A DNA stretch of 64,000 nucleotides from Muraenolepis orangiensis (GCA_027704905.1 CM051006.1:3669749-3733748); one strand, 5' to 3'; positions 12,548-26,455 are shown, counted from the first letter of the stretch. Translations and numbers: made by a program. The notes: a model not told the origin generated them from the sequence alone.

Positions 12548-13161
12548 CAAACTCAACCTTGTGATGTCATATTCAAAGCTATGCATCCCTTTCCTTCTGT
12601 GGACTATGGATTTATCACAGCTAGTTAGTTATGATGTCACATCTTTCTTCTTGGGTTAAAATCACAGTTAAAATAATGGAGAAGAAAGAGAGGCGTGGCT
12701 CTAGCCATGGAGGTCACATGTCTTGTAACAAGCCTTTCTGCGAGCCCAGGCTTTGATTCCTGTACTCTCTCTTATGCTTCATGTAATGCCCTCTCTTTAA
12801 AAACACTTCCCATCTTCACTATCCTAAACTCACAAAATAAAAGGCCCATAGAGTTTTCTTTGGAAAAAGGCCAGCTTTCACATTCTGCGGAAATGAATAT
12901 TTGTTTCATATAGCAGACGCTTATCCAATTGCATGATAAAGTATTATAAACATTCTAAAGTAGCAGGTAGGGATTAAGAGCCATCTCAGGGATGGCTCCA
13001 GGTAGACAGACCGCTGTGGTGGGGTTTAAACCCCAACCCGTCCCTCCAGACGTCATCATAACCACTTGACTCAAGTTTCAAGATTCAAGGTTGTTTATTG
13101 TCCATGTGTAACAATGGAATGCTAACTCCCCATTTTCTCCCACAGTATGAATTTATACACC
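12548..13161. other. Unassigned sequence
   Basis: No gene or element recognised. Confidence 0.5.
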
Positions 13162-13213
13162 AATACTATACTATACTATACTATACTATACTATACTATA
13201 CTATACTATATTA
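13162..13213. repeat. (ATACT)n pentanucleotide repeat
   Basis: About ten ATACT units followed by degenerate ones. Confidence 0.93.
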
Positions 13214-13280
13214 TACAATACAATACTACACTATACTATGAACAACACTATATATAATCTACTAGATACTATAGATAAGC

Positions 13281-13707
13281 TGTCACAAGGGGGTAGTTTG
13301 GTAGAACCCAGAACGCAGACCAACAACACAGTGAAGCTATAACGTGAAGCTTTATTACAATAAACAACAGAGAGTGATTGGGGACAGGCCAGGGGTCTGG
13401 ATACCGGGAAGTCGATCTGCGGAGTACCGGCTGGTAGTAGACCGGCGAGTAGTCCGGGACGGGAGAGGGGTCTGGATCCCGTGAGGTCGGAGTAGTGACA
13501 GGTATTAGACCGGAGAGTAACGCGGGACAGGCGAGGGGTCTGGATCCCGGGACATCGGAGTAACGATTCCGTCCAGAGAGTACAACGTACAACGTAGTAA
13601 GTAGTACAACCTAGATTAACCTATTCACTATTGCCAACAGGTGTGTGTGTGCACCGCCAAAGCCCGCTGCTTGGCCACGCCCCCTGTCAACCACCGTAAC
13701 CGTGACA
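13281..13707 (-). mobile_element. Solo LTR of the TGTCACGG Ty3/Gypsy family, minus orientation
   Basis: On the minus strand it begins TGTCACGGTTACGGTGGTTG, like the LTRs of the element at 26493-30571, and ends ...TTGTGACA. It is bounded by the 5-bp duplication TAAGC (13276-13280 and 13708-13712). The reverse strand carries an AATAAA-type signal near the AATAAAGCTTCACG sequence. At 427 bp it is shorter than the 536-bp LTR of the full element, so it is a diverged subfamily. Confidence 0.88.
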
Positions 13708-13930
13708 TAAGCAACACTATACTATAACCTTTTGGCATTGCACTCTCACTCTTCTATTGTATTCCTCTACTCTGATTTTATCCAAAGTACCGAAGTGTGT
13801 TTTCAGATACACACTCTTAGTAAAATAAGGTTATTTTCCACGTTCCCATAGTGGAACAAGAAACACCGTACCGTTGTAGTTCTCAATCAGCCCAGGGACG
13901 CAAGATAAACTAACTCAAAATGTAGCAGAT

Positions 13931-14166
13931 TGTCACGGCTGGGTGTAGGTGGGACCCGAAAGCGGAGTGACAGAAGCCAGGTAGAACAGGTGTTTGAATG
14001 ATCGGCGCACACGCCGATTAACGCCAGCAAAAGGCAGAGGTACAGACAGGACAAAATCCAAAAGCATGGTCAAGGCAAGCAGAGTTTGGTAACAGGAGGC
14101 CGAGGGTTGAGACAGAGGTACAAAAACGCAAGGCAAAAACAGGCCAGGCCAGGGGATCCCCCTGGG
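13931..14166 (-). mobile_element. Possible truncated LTR of another family
   Basis: Starts TGTCACGGCTGGGTGTAGG, an LTR-like terminus, and is rich in the C/A-poor motifs seen in fish Gypsy LTRs. There is no second end and no target duplication. Confidence 0.3.
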
Positions 14167-14464
14167 GGTCGCCAGATGATTTCAGAATCCTCTTGATGTG
14201 ACCCATGAGGTGTTTATTTATTTATTTATTATTATTATTATTTTTATTACATTTTTGGATTATAATTTGTATTATTATTATTATTGTTAATAATAATGTG
14301 TGCATAGATATTTTTAATCATGCAAGTCCGTTTAATATGTAAGGGTGACAAATAAAGGAATTCTGATTCCGACAGATTCACGACAGTATCATTTGCAGCT
14401 GAAAAAAAGCCACACACACAATGGGGGAAACCCAAATTAAACCTGCTGCTATCGCTTTGACTAG

Positions 14465-14893
14465 AACAATGGGGATGAACAGGAGCTATGTGTAGGACAA
14501 TGGGGATAAACAGGTGCTATGTGTAGGACAATGGGGATGAACAGGAGCTATGTGTAGGACATTGGGGATAAACAGGTGCTATGTGTAGGACAATGGGGAT
14601 AAACAGGAGCTATGTGTAGGACATTGGGGATAAACAGGAGCTATGTGTAGGACAATGGGGATACACAGGAGCTATGTGTAGGACAATGGTGATAAACAGG
14701 TGCTATGTGTAGGACAATGGGGATAAACAGGAGCTATGTGTAGGACAATGGTGATAAACAGGTGCTATGTGTAGGACAATGGGGATAAACAGGAGCTATG
14801 TGTAGGACATTGGGGATAAACAGGAGCTATGTGTAGGACAATGCATGGGAATAAACAGGCACTATGTGTAGGACAATGCATGGGGATAAACAG
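14465..14893. repeat. 31-bp minisatellite, about 14 copies
   Basis: The unit contains AGGACAATGGGGATAAACAG then GAGCTATGTGT. Variants alternate CAATGG/CATTGG and GGAGC/GGTGC in a patchwork, suggesting higher-order duplication. Confidence 0.93.
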
Positions 14894-15237
14894 CCGTGGG
14901 AGCTGGAAGCAGTGCCGCTGTCTGACGGGACTATATCACGGACATGGCCCAGGAGCCCCAGAGCTTAAAAGTGTTCTTGAGACGGCGATAACAATTGTCA
15001 ACTACATACAATCACGTCCACTCAATAGCTCTTCCACACAGAAGTCAGATGGCTTTCACGGGGAAATGTTCTCAGCCGCGTGTATGAACTGCGGGACGAG
15101 GTGCGCTTATTTCTGATGGAGCATGGATCCCAGATTGCAGACTGACCCTGGTTAACAAGACTGGCATATTTGTCTTGCATATTTGACAGACTGAACGGAC
15201 TAAACATGTCATTGCAAGGTGAAAACACAAGCATGTT
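14894..15237. other. Unassigned sequence
   Basis: No gene or element recognised. Confidence 0.5.
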
Positions 15238-15300
15238 CAGGGGCGTCGCAACAGGGTAGGCAAAGTAGGCAATTGCCTGGGGCCCCGAGCTGGAAGGGGA
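15238..15300. mobile_element. hAT-like terminal fragment
   Basis: CAGGGGCGTCGC followed by GGCAATTGCCTGGGGCCCC resembles the ends of fish hAT elements that start CAGGGGCGT. No opposite end or 8-bp duplication was found. Confidence 0.35.
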
Positions 15301-17177
15301 CGACCGATTATATTCCCCCCCGTTGGACTTCACGATGTTCACGATCACGATTACCCCCCCCCAGACTGCAGACATTGGGGATCAAACCCGGTATTTTATT
15401 ATTGTGTTGTACGGTCGTTGCATTACTTTATCACTCTTTGTTTCTTCAGAGGAACGTTAACTGTTAAATCAAAAGGGGTTTTTATTTTACAATATTGACC
15501 ATTATCCTGCTTATTATAAAGCTTTTTATTGATGTAAAAATGATTGTATTGCATCCGCTAAATAGTATAAAATATAGTCAGTTTGAGTCTACGGTTGGAA
15601 CCTGTTATTCATAGCAGTGTCTGCTATTCAGAATCAACAGACAGCAGAACGCTGTAATTGGCCAATCAAAATGGAGCACTCAACAAAGCTGTGTGATAAA
15701 GTGTAGCTAAAGATTGTCGAGCCGCCTGTTGTTCTGAGAGGAAAACAACAGTTTGCTGCCTAGTATTTCGCTCATGTTAAATAGTCGTAGATTTACAATC
15801 ATTTTTCTGTGATTTAAAAAACGTGGCTGATTTAGAAACAATGTCTCTATTCCACTTAAAAGAGTTCTCTTGTTGTTCCTGCTCTAAGTTCTCCCCGGGT
15901 CATCCAGAGGGCGCTATTGAGTGCAAGGGCAGGAAAAAAGTGAGAATGCGCCGTGCTTTTTGGAATAAAAGGAGGAGATTTACGAGGCGTCGGTACTCAC
16001 TGCTCCTAAAGGCTGGCTATTAATGATTTATTACCGTACGCTACAATGGAAATCACAATGGATTCCCGAGTCTGATGAACTCTTAAATCCAGAAGGAGTT
16101 TGATTGATGGAAGTGAAATGGCTGCCTGGGAGAGGATGTTCCGCTGTGTGTGTTTCTGAGTAAGTGGCGTTTTCCCGGGATCATTAGGCAGCGCCATGCA
16201 GGTTCACTGTACCCCACAGGGGAACGTGTTCTGCGTGACGTTTGGCGCCTGTAGAACACTGTTTCCTGTTGATTTGATGACACGGAAATACCGTTTCCAG
16301 TTTTGATGATGTCCGTAGTGCAACAGCAGAATGTGAACGCAGACGTACTGGACGTGTGTGAGAATAGAGGTAGTGTTCGTTAACATGTCACATGCGAGCG
16401 AGTTTGGCGTCAATAAGAGTACTGTTTCCTGTTGAGTTGTCGTAGACAGTAATACTGTTTCCTGTTCCTTTAGTAGAGATCTTTAAGTATACTGAGGAAG
16501 TCTTTAATTGATTCAGAGAGCCGAGCTATACAAGCACAGCAAGCTGGCTGTGTGTCATGACATAATCAGAGTAATTACTGTGAATATCAGTCATTTACTG
16601 TCACTATACTAATATTATTCTGTTGTATTTTTTTTACAGTTTTTTAACATTCATAACTTATTTTTATCTCCTACCTGAGTCTAGTTCAAGCGCCTTTTGA
16701 CACACTTTTCAGGAGAGCAGCGTGCATAACAGCAGTGCTTTATAATGAGCTCATTTAGCTCTAATGGGCTCTCAGGAAAGGGGTACTTCACCGCTGTCAC
16801 CTCAGGAGAGCCTTGTGGAGACTCCTGAGGTCACTCACCTGTCAAGATGGAGGCAGGAAGACTACGATCTCACGGGCTCACGGGCGTCGGAACCTATCAG
16901 GGAACAGCGCCATTACCTTATGTCGTACGTTAGTGAGCGTTGGCTTTAGTTTTGAGAGGCAGTGTGTGCTGTTGTCTCTTGCTTACAAGTATTGCCTGTC
17001 TACAGAACAGCATGTGCTCACAAGCCTCGGCGCTGTGGACAGCTAGTTGTCAGTCGAGAGTTCATCCCTCGGGGTTCATTTATATGTCAGTTGGTTTTTC
17101 TAATATATTGTGTCAGAGTGACACATTCACAGGTGGAGTAAACAAACTATCAGGCAGAACTTTCACTTTCACATTGA
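15301..17177. other. Unassigned sequence, 1.9 kb
   Basis: Mixed unique DNA. A short basic frame at 15823-16020 and several copies of ACTGTTTCCTGTTGA near 16255-16460 are the only patterns seen. No splice-bounded gene model is supportable. Confidence 0.5.
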
Positions 17178-17246
17178 AGTGTGTGTTTCTGTCTGTGCGT
17201 GCGTGTGTGTGTGAGTGTTTGCATGTGTGTGTGTATGTGTGGGTGT

Positions 17247-17329
<83 letters not shown>

Positions 17330-17330
17330 G

Positions 17331-17361
<31 letters not shown>

Positions 17362-17392
17362 TGCGTGTGTGCGTGTGTGCATGTGCGTGTGT

Positions 17393-17431
<39 letters not shown>

Positions 17432-17482
17432 TGTGTGCATGTGTGCTTGTGCATGCATGTATGCGTGTGCGTGTGTGTGCGA
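17178..17482. repeat. Long interrupted (GT)n microsatellite
   Basis: GT units with GC, GG and TT interruptions. Cys-Val and Thr-His frames here are artefacts. Confidence 0.95.
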
Positions 17483-17679
17483 CTGGACACACAATTTTCT
17501 ATTTTCCGAAGGCAGCCAAACTATTGAGAAGAAGTGAACTCATTCTGGGTTAATTGTTTCTCATGCATTCATTAGCAGCAGAGATGAGCTTGTTCCTTGT
17601 TCCAAAACAACTATCTGTTTCTCCCCAAAAGAGTTCAGAGCGGTCTCTAAATGTGAAGTTGGTTTCTCGCCAAATTGCC

Positions 17680-19089
17680 TCTCCTGCTCCTTCTCCACCT
17701 CTCCCCACTGCTCCTCTCCTTCTCCTTCTCCACCACTCCCCACTGCTCCTCTCCTGCTCCTTCTTCACCACTCCCCACTGCTCCTCTCCTTCTCCACCAC
17801 TCCCCACTGCTCCTCTCCTCTCCTTCTCCACCACTCCCCACTGCTCCTCTCCTCTCCTTCTCCACCACTCCCCACTGCTCCTCTCCTCTCCTTCTCCACC
17901 ACTCCCCACTGCTCCTCTCCTCTCCTTCTCCACCTCTCCCCACTGCTCCTCTCCTTCTCCTTCTCCACCACTCCCCACTGCTCCTCTCCTCTCCTTCTCC
18001 ACCACTCCCCACTGCTCCTCTCCTTCTCCTTCTCCACCACTCCCCACTGCTCCTCTCCTCTCCTTCTCCACCACTCCCCACTGCTCCTCTCCTTCTCCAC
18101 CACTCCCCACTGCTCCTCTCCTCTCATTCTCCACCACTCCCCACTGCTCCTCTCCTGCTCCTTCTCACCACTCCCCACTGCTCCTCTCCTTCTCCACCAC
18201 TCCCCACTGCTCCTCTCCTCTCCTTCTCCACCACTCCCCACTGCTCCTCTCCTTCTCCACCACTCCCCACTGCTCCTCTCCTCTCCTTCTCCTTCTCCAC
18301 CACTCCCCACTGCTCCTCTCCTCTCCTTCTCCTTCTCCACCACTCCCCACTGCTCCTCTCCTTCTCCACCACTCCCCACTGCTCCTCTCCTTCTCCACCA
18401 CTCCCCACTGCTCCTCTCCTCTCCTTCTCCACCACTCCCCACTGCTCCTCTCCTGCTCCTTCTCCACCACTCCCCACTGCTCCTCTCCTTCTCCACCTCT
18501 CCCCACTGCTCCTCTCCTTCTCCTTCTCCACCACTCCCCACTGCTCCTCTCCTCTCCTTCTCCTTCTCCACCACTCCCCACTGCTCCTCTCCTTCTCCAC
18601 CACTCCCCACTGCTCCTCTCCTTCTCCACCACTCCCCACTGCTCCTCTCCTCTCCTTCTCCACCACTCCCCACTGCTCCTCTCCTCTCCTTCTCCACCAC
18701 TCCCCACTGCTCCTCTCCTGCTCCTTCTCCACCACTCCCCACTGCTCCTCTCCTGCTCCTTCTCCACCACTCCCCACTGCTCCTCTCCTTCTCCACCACT
18801 CCCCACTGCTCCTCTCCTCTCCTTCTCCACCACTCCCCACTGCTCCTCTCCTCTCCTTCTCCACCACTCCCCACTGCTCCTCTCCTGCTCCTTCTCCACC
18901 ACTCCCCACTGCTCCTCTCCTGCTCCTTCTCCACCACTCCCCACTGCTCCTCTCCTTCTCCACCACTCCCCACTGCTCCTCTCCTGCTCCTTCTCCACCA
19001 CTCCCCACTGCTCCTCTCCTTCTCCACCTCTCCCCACTGCTCCTCTCCTTCTCCTTCTCCACCACTCCCCACTGCTCCTCTCCTCTCCT
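17680..19089. repeat. CT-rich minisatellite running into a gap
   Basis: Units of CCACTCCCCACTGCTCCTCT plus variable CCTTCT spacers (27, 32, 33 and 38 bp forms). Over 1.4 kb there are roughly 45 units. The array is cut by the N gap, so its true length is unknown. One strand is almost free of G. Confidence 0.95.
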
Positions 19090-20089
19090 NNNNNNNNNNN
19101 NNNNNNNNNNNNNNNNNNNNNNNNNNNNNNNNNNNNNNNNNNNNNNNNNNNNNNNNNNNNNNNNNNNNNNNNNNNNNNNNNNNNNNNNNNNNNNNNNNNN
19201 NNNNNNNNNNNNNNNNNNNNNNNNNNNNNNNNNNNNNNNNNNNNNNNNNNNNNNNNNNNNNNNNNNNNNNNNNNNNNNNNNNNNNNNNNNNNNNNNNNNN
19301 NNNNNNNNNNNNNNNNNNNNNNNNNNNNNNNNNNNNNNNNNNNNNNNNNNNNNNNNNNNNNNNNNNNNNNNNNNNNNNNNNNNNNNNNNNNNNNNNNNNN
19401 NNNNNNNNNNNNNNNNNNNNNNNNNNNNNNNNNNNNNNNNNNNNNNNNNNNNNNNNNNNNNNNNNNNNNNNNNNNNNNNNNNNNNNNNNNNNNNNNNNNN
19501 NNNNNNNNNNNNNNNNNNNNNNNNNNNNNNNNNNNNNNNNNNNNNNNNNNNNNNNNNNNNNNNNNNNNNNNNNNNNNNNNNNNNNNNNNNNNNNNNNNNN
19601 NNNNNNNNNNNNNNNNNNNNNNNNNNNNNNNNNNNNNNNNNNNNNNNNNNNNNNNNNNNNNNNNNNNNNNNNNNNNNNNNNNNNNNNNNNNNNNNNNNNN
19701 NNNNNNNNNNNNNNNNNNNNNNNNNNNNNNNNNNNNNNNNNNNNNNNNNNNNNNNNNNNNNNNNNNNNNNNNNNNNNNNNNNNNNNNNNNNNNNNNNNNN
19801 NNNNNNNNNNNNNNNNNNNNNNNNNNNNNNNNNNNNNNNNNNNNNNNNNNNNNNNNNNNNNNNNNNNNNNNNNNNNNNNNNNNNNNNNNNNNNNNNNNNN
19901 NNNNNNNNNNNNNNNNNNNNNNNNNNNNNNNNNNNNNNNNNNNNNNNNNNNNNNNNNNNNNNNNNNNNNNNNNNNNNNNNNNNNNNNNNNNNNNNNNNNN
20001 NNNNNNNNNNNNNNNNNNNNNNNNNNNNNNNNNNNNNNNNNNNNNNNNNNNNNNNNNNNNNNNNNNNNNNNNNNNNNNNNNNNNNNNNN
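19090..20089. other. Assembly gap, exactly 1000 N
   Basis: A run of 1000 N, a round number that suggests a placeholder length. Frames drawn across it are meaningless. Confidence 0.99.
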
Positions 20090-20903
<814 letters not shown>

Positions 20904-21316
20904 CTGCAGGGTTTGGTTCATGAGGTGGAATAGGAATGTGGTCTACAGGGTTTGGTTCATGAGGTGGAATAGGAATGTGGTCTACAGGGTTTGGTTCATG
21001 AGGTGGAATAGGAATGTGGTCTACAGGGTTTGGTTCATGAGGTGGAATAGGAATGTGGTCTACAGGGTTTGGTTCATGAGGTGGAATAGGAATGTGGTCT
21101 ACAGGGTTTGGTTCATGAGGTGGAATAGGAATGTGGTCTACAGGGTTTGGTTCATGAGGTGGAATAGGAATGTGGTCTACAGGGTTTGGTTCATGAGGTG
21201 GAATAGGAATGTGGTCTACAGGGTTTGGTTCATGAGGTGGAATAGGAATGTGGTCTACAGGGTTTGGTTCATGAGGTGGAATAGGAATGTGGTCTACAGG
21301 GTTTGGTTCTTGAGGA
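20904..21316. repeat. 39-bp minisatellite, about ten near-identical copies
   Basis: The unit starts AGGGTTTGGTTCATGAGG and ends GGAATGTGGTCTAC. Ten copies are essentially identical and only the last is degenerate. The 39-bp unit is a multiple of three, which is why both strands stay open; there is no other sign of coding. Confidence 0.95.
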
Positions 21317-21908
<592 letters not shown>

Positions 21909-21911
<3 letters not shown>

Positions 21912-22429
21912 GGATCTCGTCCCAGCTGTGGTGAGGTCGTCCTCTGTCGCTGGAGATCTCATCTTGGCAGCCATCTTGTGTATCAACGTATTTCATTACA
22001 AATAATTCATTACAAATTCATTACAAATCATATTACATTACAAATAAAGGGTCATCAGGGTTTACATTTCCCTTCCTTTAAAAACTATAATTGATTTGAT
22101 GTTAGCGGTGCAGCCACTTCCATACATGCCATGTGTCCTACAGCCCAGAGGTCCTCCACCTTGTTGCACTGCAGACGGGTTTGATATTGCCAACATGGTT
22201 CAATAGGACCAGATAACTCTGAAGGGGAACTGCTCCCATCTTGCTAGCTGCAGCTTCTCCCAACAGTTCACAGGTCCTTGGCAGCAGTCAGTATCAAATC
22301 CTCATCAACAGTGAAAGGCTTGTTAGCCTTAGCAATATAATTAGCCAATATATATACGGCCAATGTATATTTATAGAGAGGGTGGCTCGGAGCCCCTGCT
22401 TCTGTCCTGCTCGCTCGCCCCTTTTAGTC
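21909..22429. other. Unassigned sequence
   Basis: ATTACAAAT-type short repeats at 21995-22050; otherwise nothing recognised. Confidence 0.45.
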
Positions 22430-22751
22430 AGTCCCTTTCGGTGTGTCTCTAAGTGCGGGAGCTGGAACTGAAAGATGCTGCAGCAGTTCAGAGGGCTTCA
22501 TGGCCTCGTTAGACAGCTTGTGTCCACATCTCACACACAGGGAGGGGGTTTGGAGCACTGGAATCACCGGTTACCATGAAGCCATATTTGACATATGTCT
22601 CGTCATATTCCCTATTGAAAGAAGCTTTACTTTTCTTGTATAGTCTCCTGACTGCAGCCCTCCTGCGGTGTAGTGCTGTTGTCAACATCATTAGGTCTGT
22701 TATGTCCACGACCGCCTCCCAACAAACTATCCAGCAACACTGGGTCTCCAT
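22430..22751 (-). mobile_element. hAT (Charlie/ZBED-type) transposase N-terminal fragment
   Basis: The minus strand reads Y-D-E-T-Y-V-K-Y-G-F-M-V-T-G-D and then S-S-A-P-N-P-L. After a frameshift it reads H-K-L-S-N-E-A-M-K-P-S-E-L-L-Q-H-L. This is the typical start of SCAND3/ZBED5-like hAT transposases, a BED-type finger region. No terminal repeats are visible and the catalytic region is absent, so only a dead fragment remains. Confidence 0.65.
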
Positions 22752-23195
22752 AATCTCATCTTAGCTCATCGCTAGCTAGCTGCTGAACGCAGGTGTAGTT
22801 CGGTCAACAAACAGGAACTGAGGGCTGTCCTCCTCGGCTTGGATTGAATAGTGAAAGAATCCTCAGGTGGTGACAAGAACCTACTGGCTCAACCAGCTGC
22901 TGGGGACATGGTGCTGAGATGCTGGTTTTCATCCTGCATGTCTGACTAGTCTCTATAGAAAACCAGAAACCGTTGGTAAAACTAAGAGTAACACAAGTCG
23001 GGTCATAGGAGCGCATCATATTGCTGGCTGCTCAATGCTGGTAATGTCCACCAGCCAAAGACCAACAAGCAATACTGATCCAGCTTTAGCTGACTGTTCA
23101 TTCTGGTCCATGAGGCAGAATTCTCATAGAAGTTCTCCCCATCCGCCTTCACTCAATTATAATTGGTTCCATGCATCATGGAACCAATTGTCAGC
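22752..23195. other. Unassigned sequence
   Basis: No gene or element recognised. Confidence 0.5.
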
Positions 23196-24236
23196 AGGAG
23201 TGATAGTGATGTGAGTCACTATAGTGATGTGAGTCACTGTAGTGATGTGAGTCACTATAGTGATGTCAGTCACTATAGTGATGTGAGTCACTATAGTGAT
23301 GTCAGTCACTACAGTGATGTGAGTCATTATAGTGATGTGAGTCACTATTGTGATGTGAGTCACTACAGTGATGTGAGTCACTATAGTGAGGTGAGTCACT
23401 ATAGTGATGTGAGTCACTGTAGTGATGTGAGTCATTATAGTGATGTGAGTCACTACAGTGATGTGAGTCATTATAGTGATGTGAGTCACTATTGTGATGT
23501 GAGTCACCATAGTGATGTGAGTCACTACAGTGATGTGAGTCATTATAGTGATGTGAGTCACTATACTGATGTGAGTCATTATAGTGATGTGAGTCACTAC
23601 AGTGATGTGAGTCATTATAGTGATGTGAGTCACTATACTGATGTGAGTCATTATAGTGATGTGAGTCATTATAGTGATGTGATTCACGATAGTGATGTGA
23701 GTCACGATAGTGATGTGAGTCACTATAGTGATGTGAGTCACTATAGTGATGTGAGTCACTATAGTGATGTGAGTCACTATAGTGATGTGAGTCACTACAG
23801 TGATGTGAGTCACTACAGTGATGTGATTCACGATAGTGATGTGAGTCACGATAGTGATGTGAGTCACTATAGTGATGTGAGTCACTATAGTGATGTGAGT
23901 CACTACAGTGATGTGAGTCACTACAGTGATGTGAGTCATTATAGTGATGTGAGTCACTATAGTGATGTGATTCACGATAGTGATGTGAGTCACGATAGTG
24001 ATGTGAGTCACTATAGTAATGTTCGTCACTATAGTGATGTGAGTCACTATAGTAATGTTCGTCACTATAGTGATGTGAGTCACTATAGTGATGTGATTCA
24101 CGATAGTGATGTGAGTCACGATAGTGATGTTCGTCACTATAGTGATGTTAGTCACTATAGTGATGTTCGTCACTATAGTGATGTGAGTCACTATAGTGAT
24201 GATAGTCACTATAGTGATGATAGTCACGATCACTAG
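23196..24236. repeat. 18-bp minisatellite, ~57 copies, most with a TGAGTCA motif
   Basis: The unit is AGTGATGTGAGTCACTAT. TGAGTCA is the consensus AP-1 site. By eye about 13 units carry variants (TGATTCA, GTCAGTCA, TTCGTCA, TTAGTCA, ATAGTCA), leaving roughly 44 consensus copies. The unit is partly palindromic (AGTGA...TCACT). The unit length is a multiple of three and has no stop, so long frames on both strands are by-products. Confidence 0.95.
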
Positions 24237-24434
24237 TGAAGTGAATCTAAAGTTCTTTGTTATTTCTGTGGGTGGACCTTTGAAAGCACGTGTCCTTTAT
24301 GGAATGTTGATATATGAACTCTGATTGTCAGGGGAAACCATTGCTTTTCTAAACCTGGAACACATTCAATTGATTTAATGGATTCCTTGACCCTAGCAAT
24401 GTACACACTGACACTTTATGTCATTACATATACA

Positions 24435-24768
24435 TATACCCATCTCTTCAGGACACACTTCCCGGATCCTTCCTCATAGCGCTAAGTCAATTAAGTCATT
24501 CAAAAGTAGATTACATATTAAAGATAGGTATATATTGTTCTAGATATTGTTGCATATTGTTTGCCAACTTATTGTACTTTTTACCTTACACTTTTGCCTG
24601 AATTGTTGTACTTCTACCTGAGCACTGGTTCAGTTATTGGAGACTTGTTAGAAATGAAATGCACTTTTGACTTCTGGTGAGGAGATGTTTTCTTACCTTC
24701 CTTTGTTGTAAGTCGCTTTGGATAAAAGCATCTGCTAATTGACTGTAATGTAATGTAATGTAATTACA
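24435..24768 (+). mobile_element. L2-type LINE 3' end
   Basis: Begins with the end of the L2 ORF2 C-terminus (CTCTTCAGGACACACTTCCC, GGATCCTTCCTCATAG). It continues through the 3' UTR to GTAAGTCGCTTTGGATAAAA and a TAATG repeat tail, collinear with 47117-47450. Strongly 5'-truncated, as expected for target-primed insertion. Confidence 0.8.
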
Positions 24769-26110
24769 GCTATGGAAACAGTGGCGGAGTAACTTACATT
24801 ACACTATCATACTTTTGCTGGACTTTCTGGACTCATTACAGTTACTGCACCGTGCTGTACTGGATTCATGATGCTACTGCACTTCACAATTCTACACATG
24901 TACATATCATCCATTAGTCACTTTATTGTTCTTTGTATTGTGAATCTTAAGAGATATGTATTGGCTACTGCCCCATGCTGTCTGCGTATTTCCAAACCAA
25001 AGGGGACCTTTGCATCGTGAATTGAATTCAACAAACTCTTCTTTCCACTTAAACGCAAATTCCAGGCCATAGAAACAACAAGCATCTACCCTCCACCCAT
25101 ATAATCAACCTCCCCTCATAGTGGTGTCAGTCTGCCCCCATTCATCCATAGGAGATATGGGGGCAGACTCACACCGGAGATGTAATGCTGCTCCCGTTCC
25201 TCACTCGCCATAAAACAGCCAGTTGATGTGGACTTTAGCAGCCGGGGTGGACTGTACCACAGAGTACTCACAGAACACAGGAGCTACAGCTCACCAACAC
25301 AGACAGAACCAGAGACCTGGACGTGGTGATGGGTCAGCTCTACGTCGAAGGCAGAGCGGCGTGTGGCTCGGAAACAACCGGAACCACAGCCTGGTATGTT
25401 GTACAAACAGTCTTATCAAGGGCCAAAGCTCTCACATCAAGAACAACAAACAAGTGTTTATACCAACAAAAGCTAATTCTAAGAGATAAGATAACATGTA
25501 CTTCATTAAGACCAGACAGGACATGTTTTGTTTTAACGGTAGATACATCTAGAGAGGTAGATTGTGTACAGAACAAATCAACCCAGACAAAGCTAAACAC
25601 TTTTCTAAAGACCCAACCTGAGTGTAGTGTATCCAGTGTTCTAGAAGTATCTATGTTGAGGGGAAGTGGAGAGATGCGTGGCTGTAGTTTGACTGATAAC
25701 TCCACTGTGATCGCTGAGTGCAGATGCAACTATCCAGACACAAGTGTACACAAGTCCACTAACTTTTTACACGTCCGCGTGTCTGTCCATCCGTTCAGCA
25801 GTCTGTCTGTTTACCTGTCTGACTGTCAACCGGTTCCCCCATCTGTTACCCATCCATTCGTCAGTCTGTCAATTCATTTGTCTGCCTACATGCTTAAAAA
25901 TCTCTCTGTTCATCTGTCTGTCTCTCAATTTGTCCTTCTGACAATCAGTTTGTCTCTCAATCTGTCCTTCTGTCTGTCCAGCCACCCGTCTCTGTTTATC
26001 TCTAATCACCTTTTTTAAGTAGCATTAAATAAAGCACTTAAATAAACCTGATCTGAATTTACATGGTCAATTCTTAGGTTTCCACGGTGCTGAACGCACA
26101 CGTTTGTGCA

Positions 26111-26113
<3 letters not shown>
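24769..26113. other. Unassigned sequence with one candidate exon
   Basis: The only coding-like part is 25255-25393 on the plus strand. An acceptor-like CCACAG leads into a frame containing L-D-V-V-M-G-Q-L-Y-V-E-G-R-A-A-C-G-S-E and ends at TG|GTATGT. I cannot name it. TCTGTCTGTC-rich DNA fills 25770-26000, and two AATAAA signals lie at 26027-26045. Confidence 0.4.
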
Positions 26114-26169
<56 letters not shown>

Positions 26170-26258
26170 GTGCATACCACGCACAGGCATGCATGTACAC
26201 ACAGGAACTCATACACACGCACAGGCATGTACATCCACACAGAGGTATGCATACATTA

Positions 26259-26331
<73 letters not shown>

Positions 26332-26407
26332 GCACACACAGGCACACAGGCACACAAACACACACATGCACACACACACACACACACACACGCACACACA
26401 CACACAG

Positions 26408-26454
<47 letters not shown>
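26114..26454. repeat. Interrupted (CA)n microsatellite
   Basis: CA runs at 26114-26166, 26262-26330 and 26346-26454, with GCATG-rich spacers. Confidence 0.95.

Positions 26455-26455
<1 letters not shown>

Noticed and set aside
22090..22190. Minus-strand string resembling a kinase segment (K-V-E-D-L-W-A-V-G)
   Set aside because: Too short, with no other kinase motifs nearby; chance similarity is likely.
23157..24236. 357-codon frames on both strands
   Set aside because: The 18-bp repeat has no stop in these frames; hexapeptide repeats reflect the DNA unit only.
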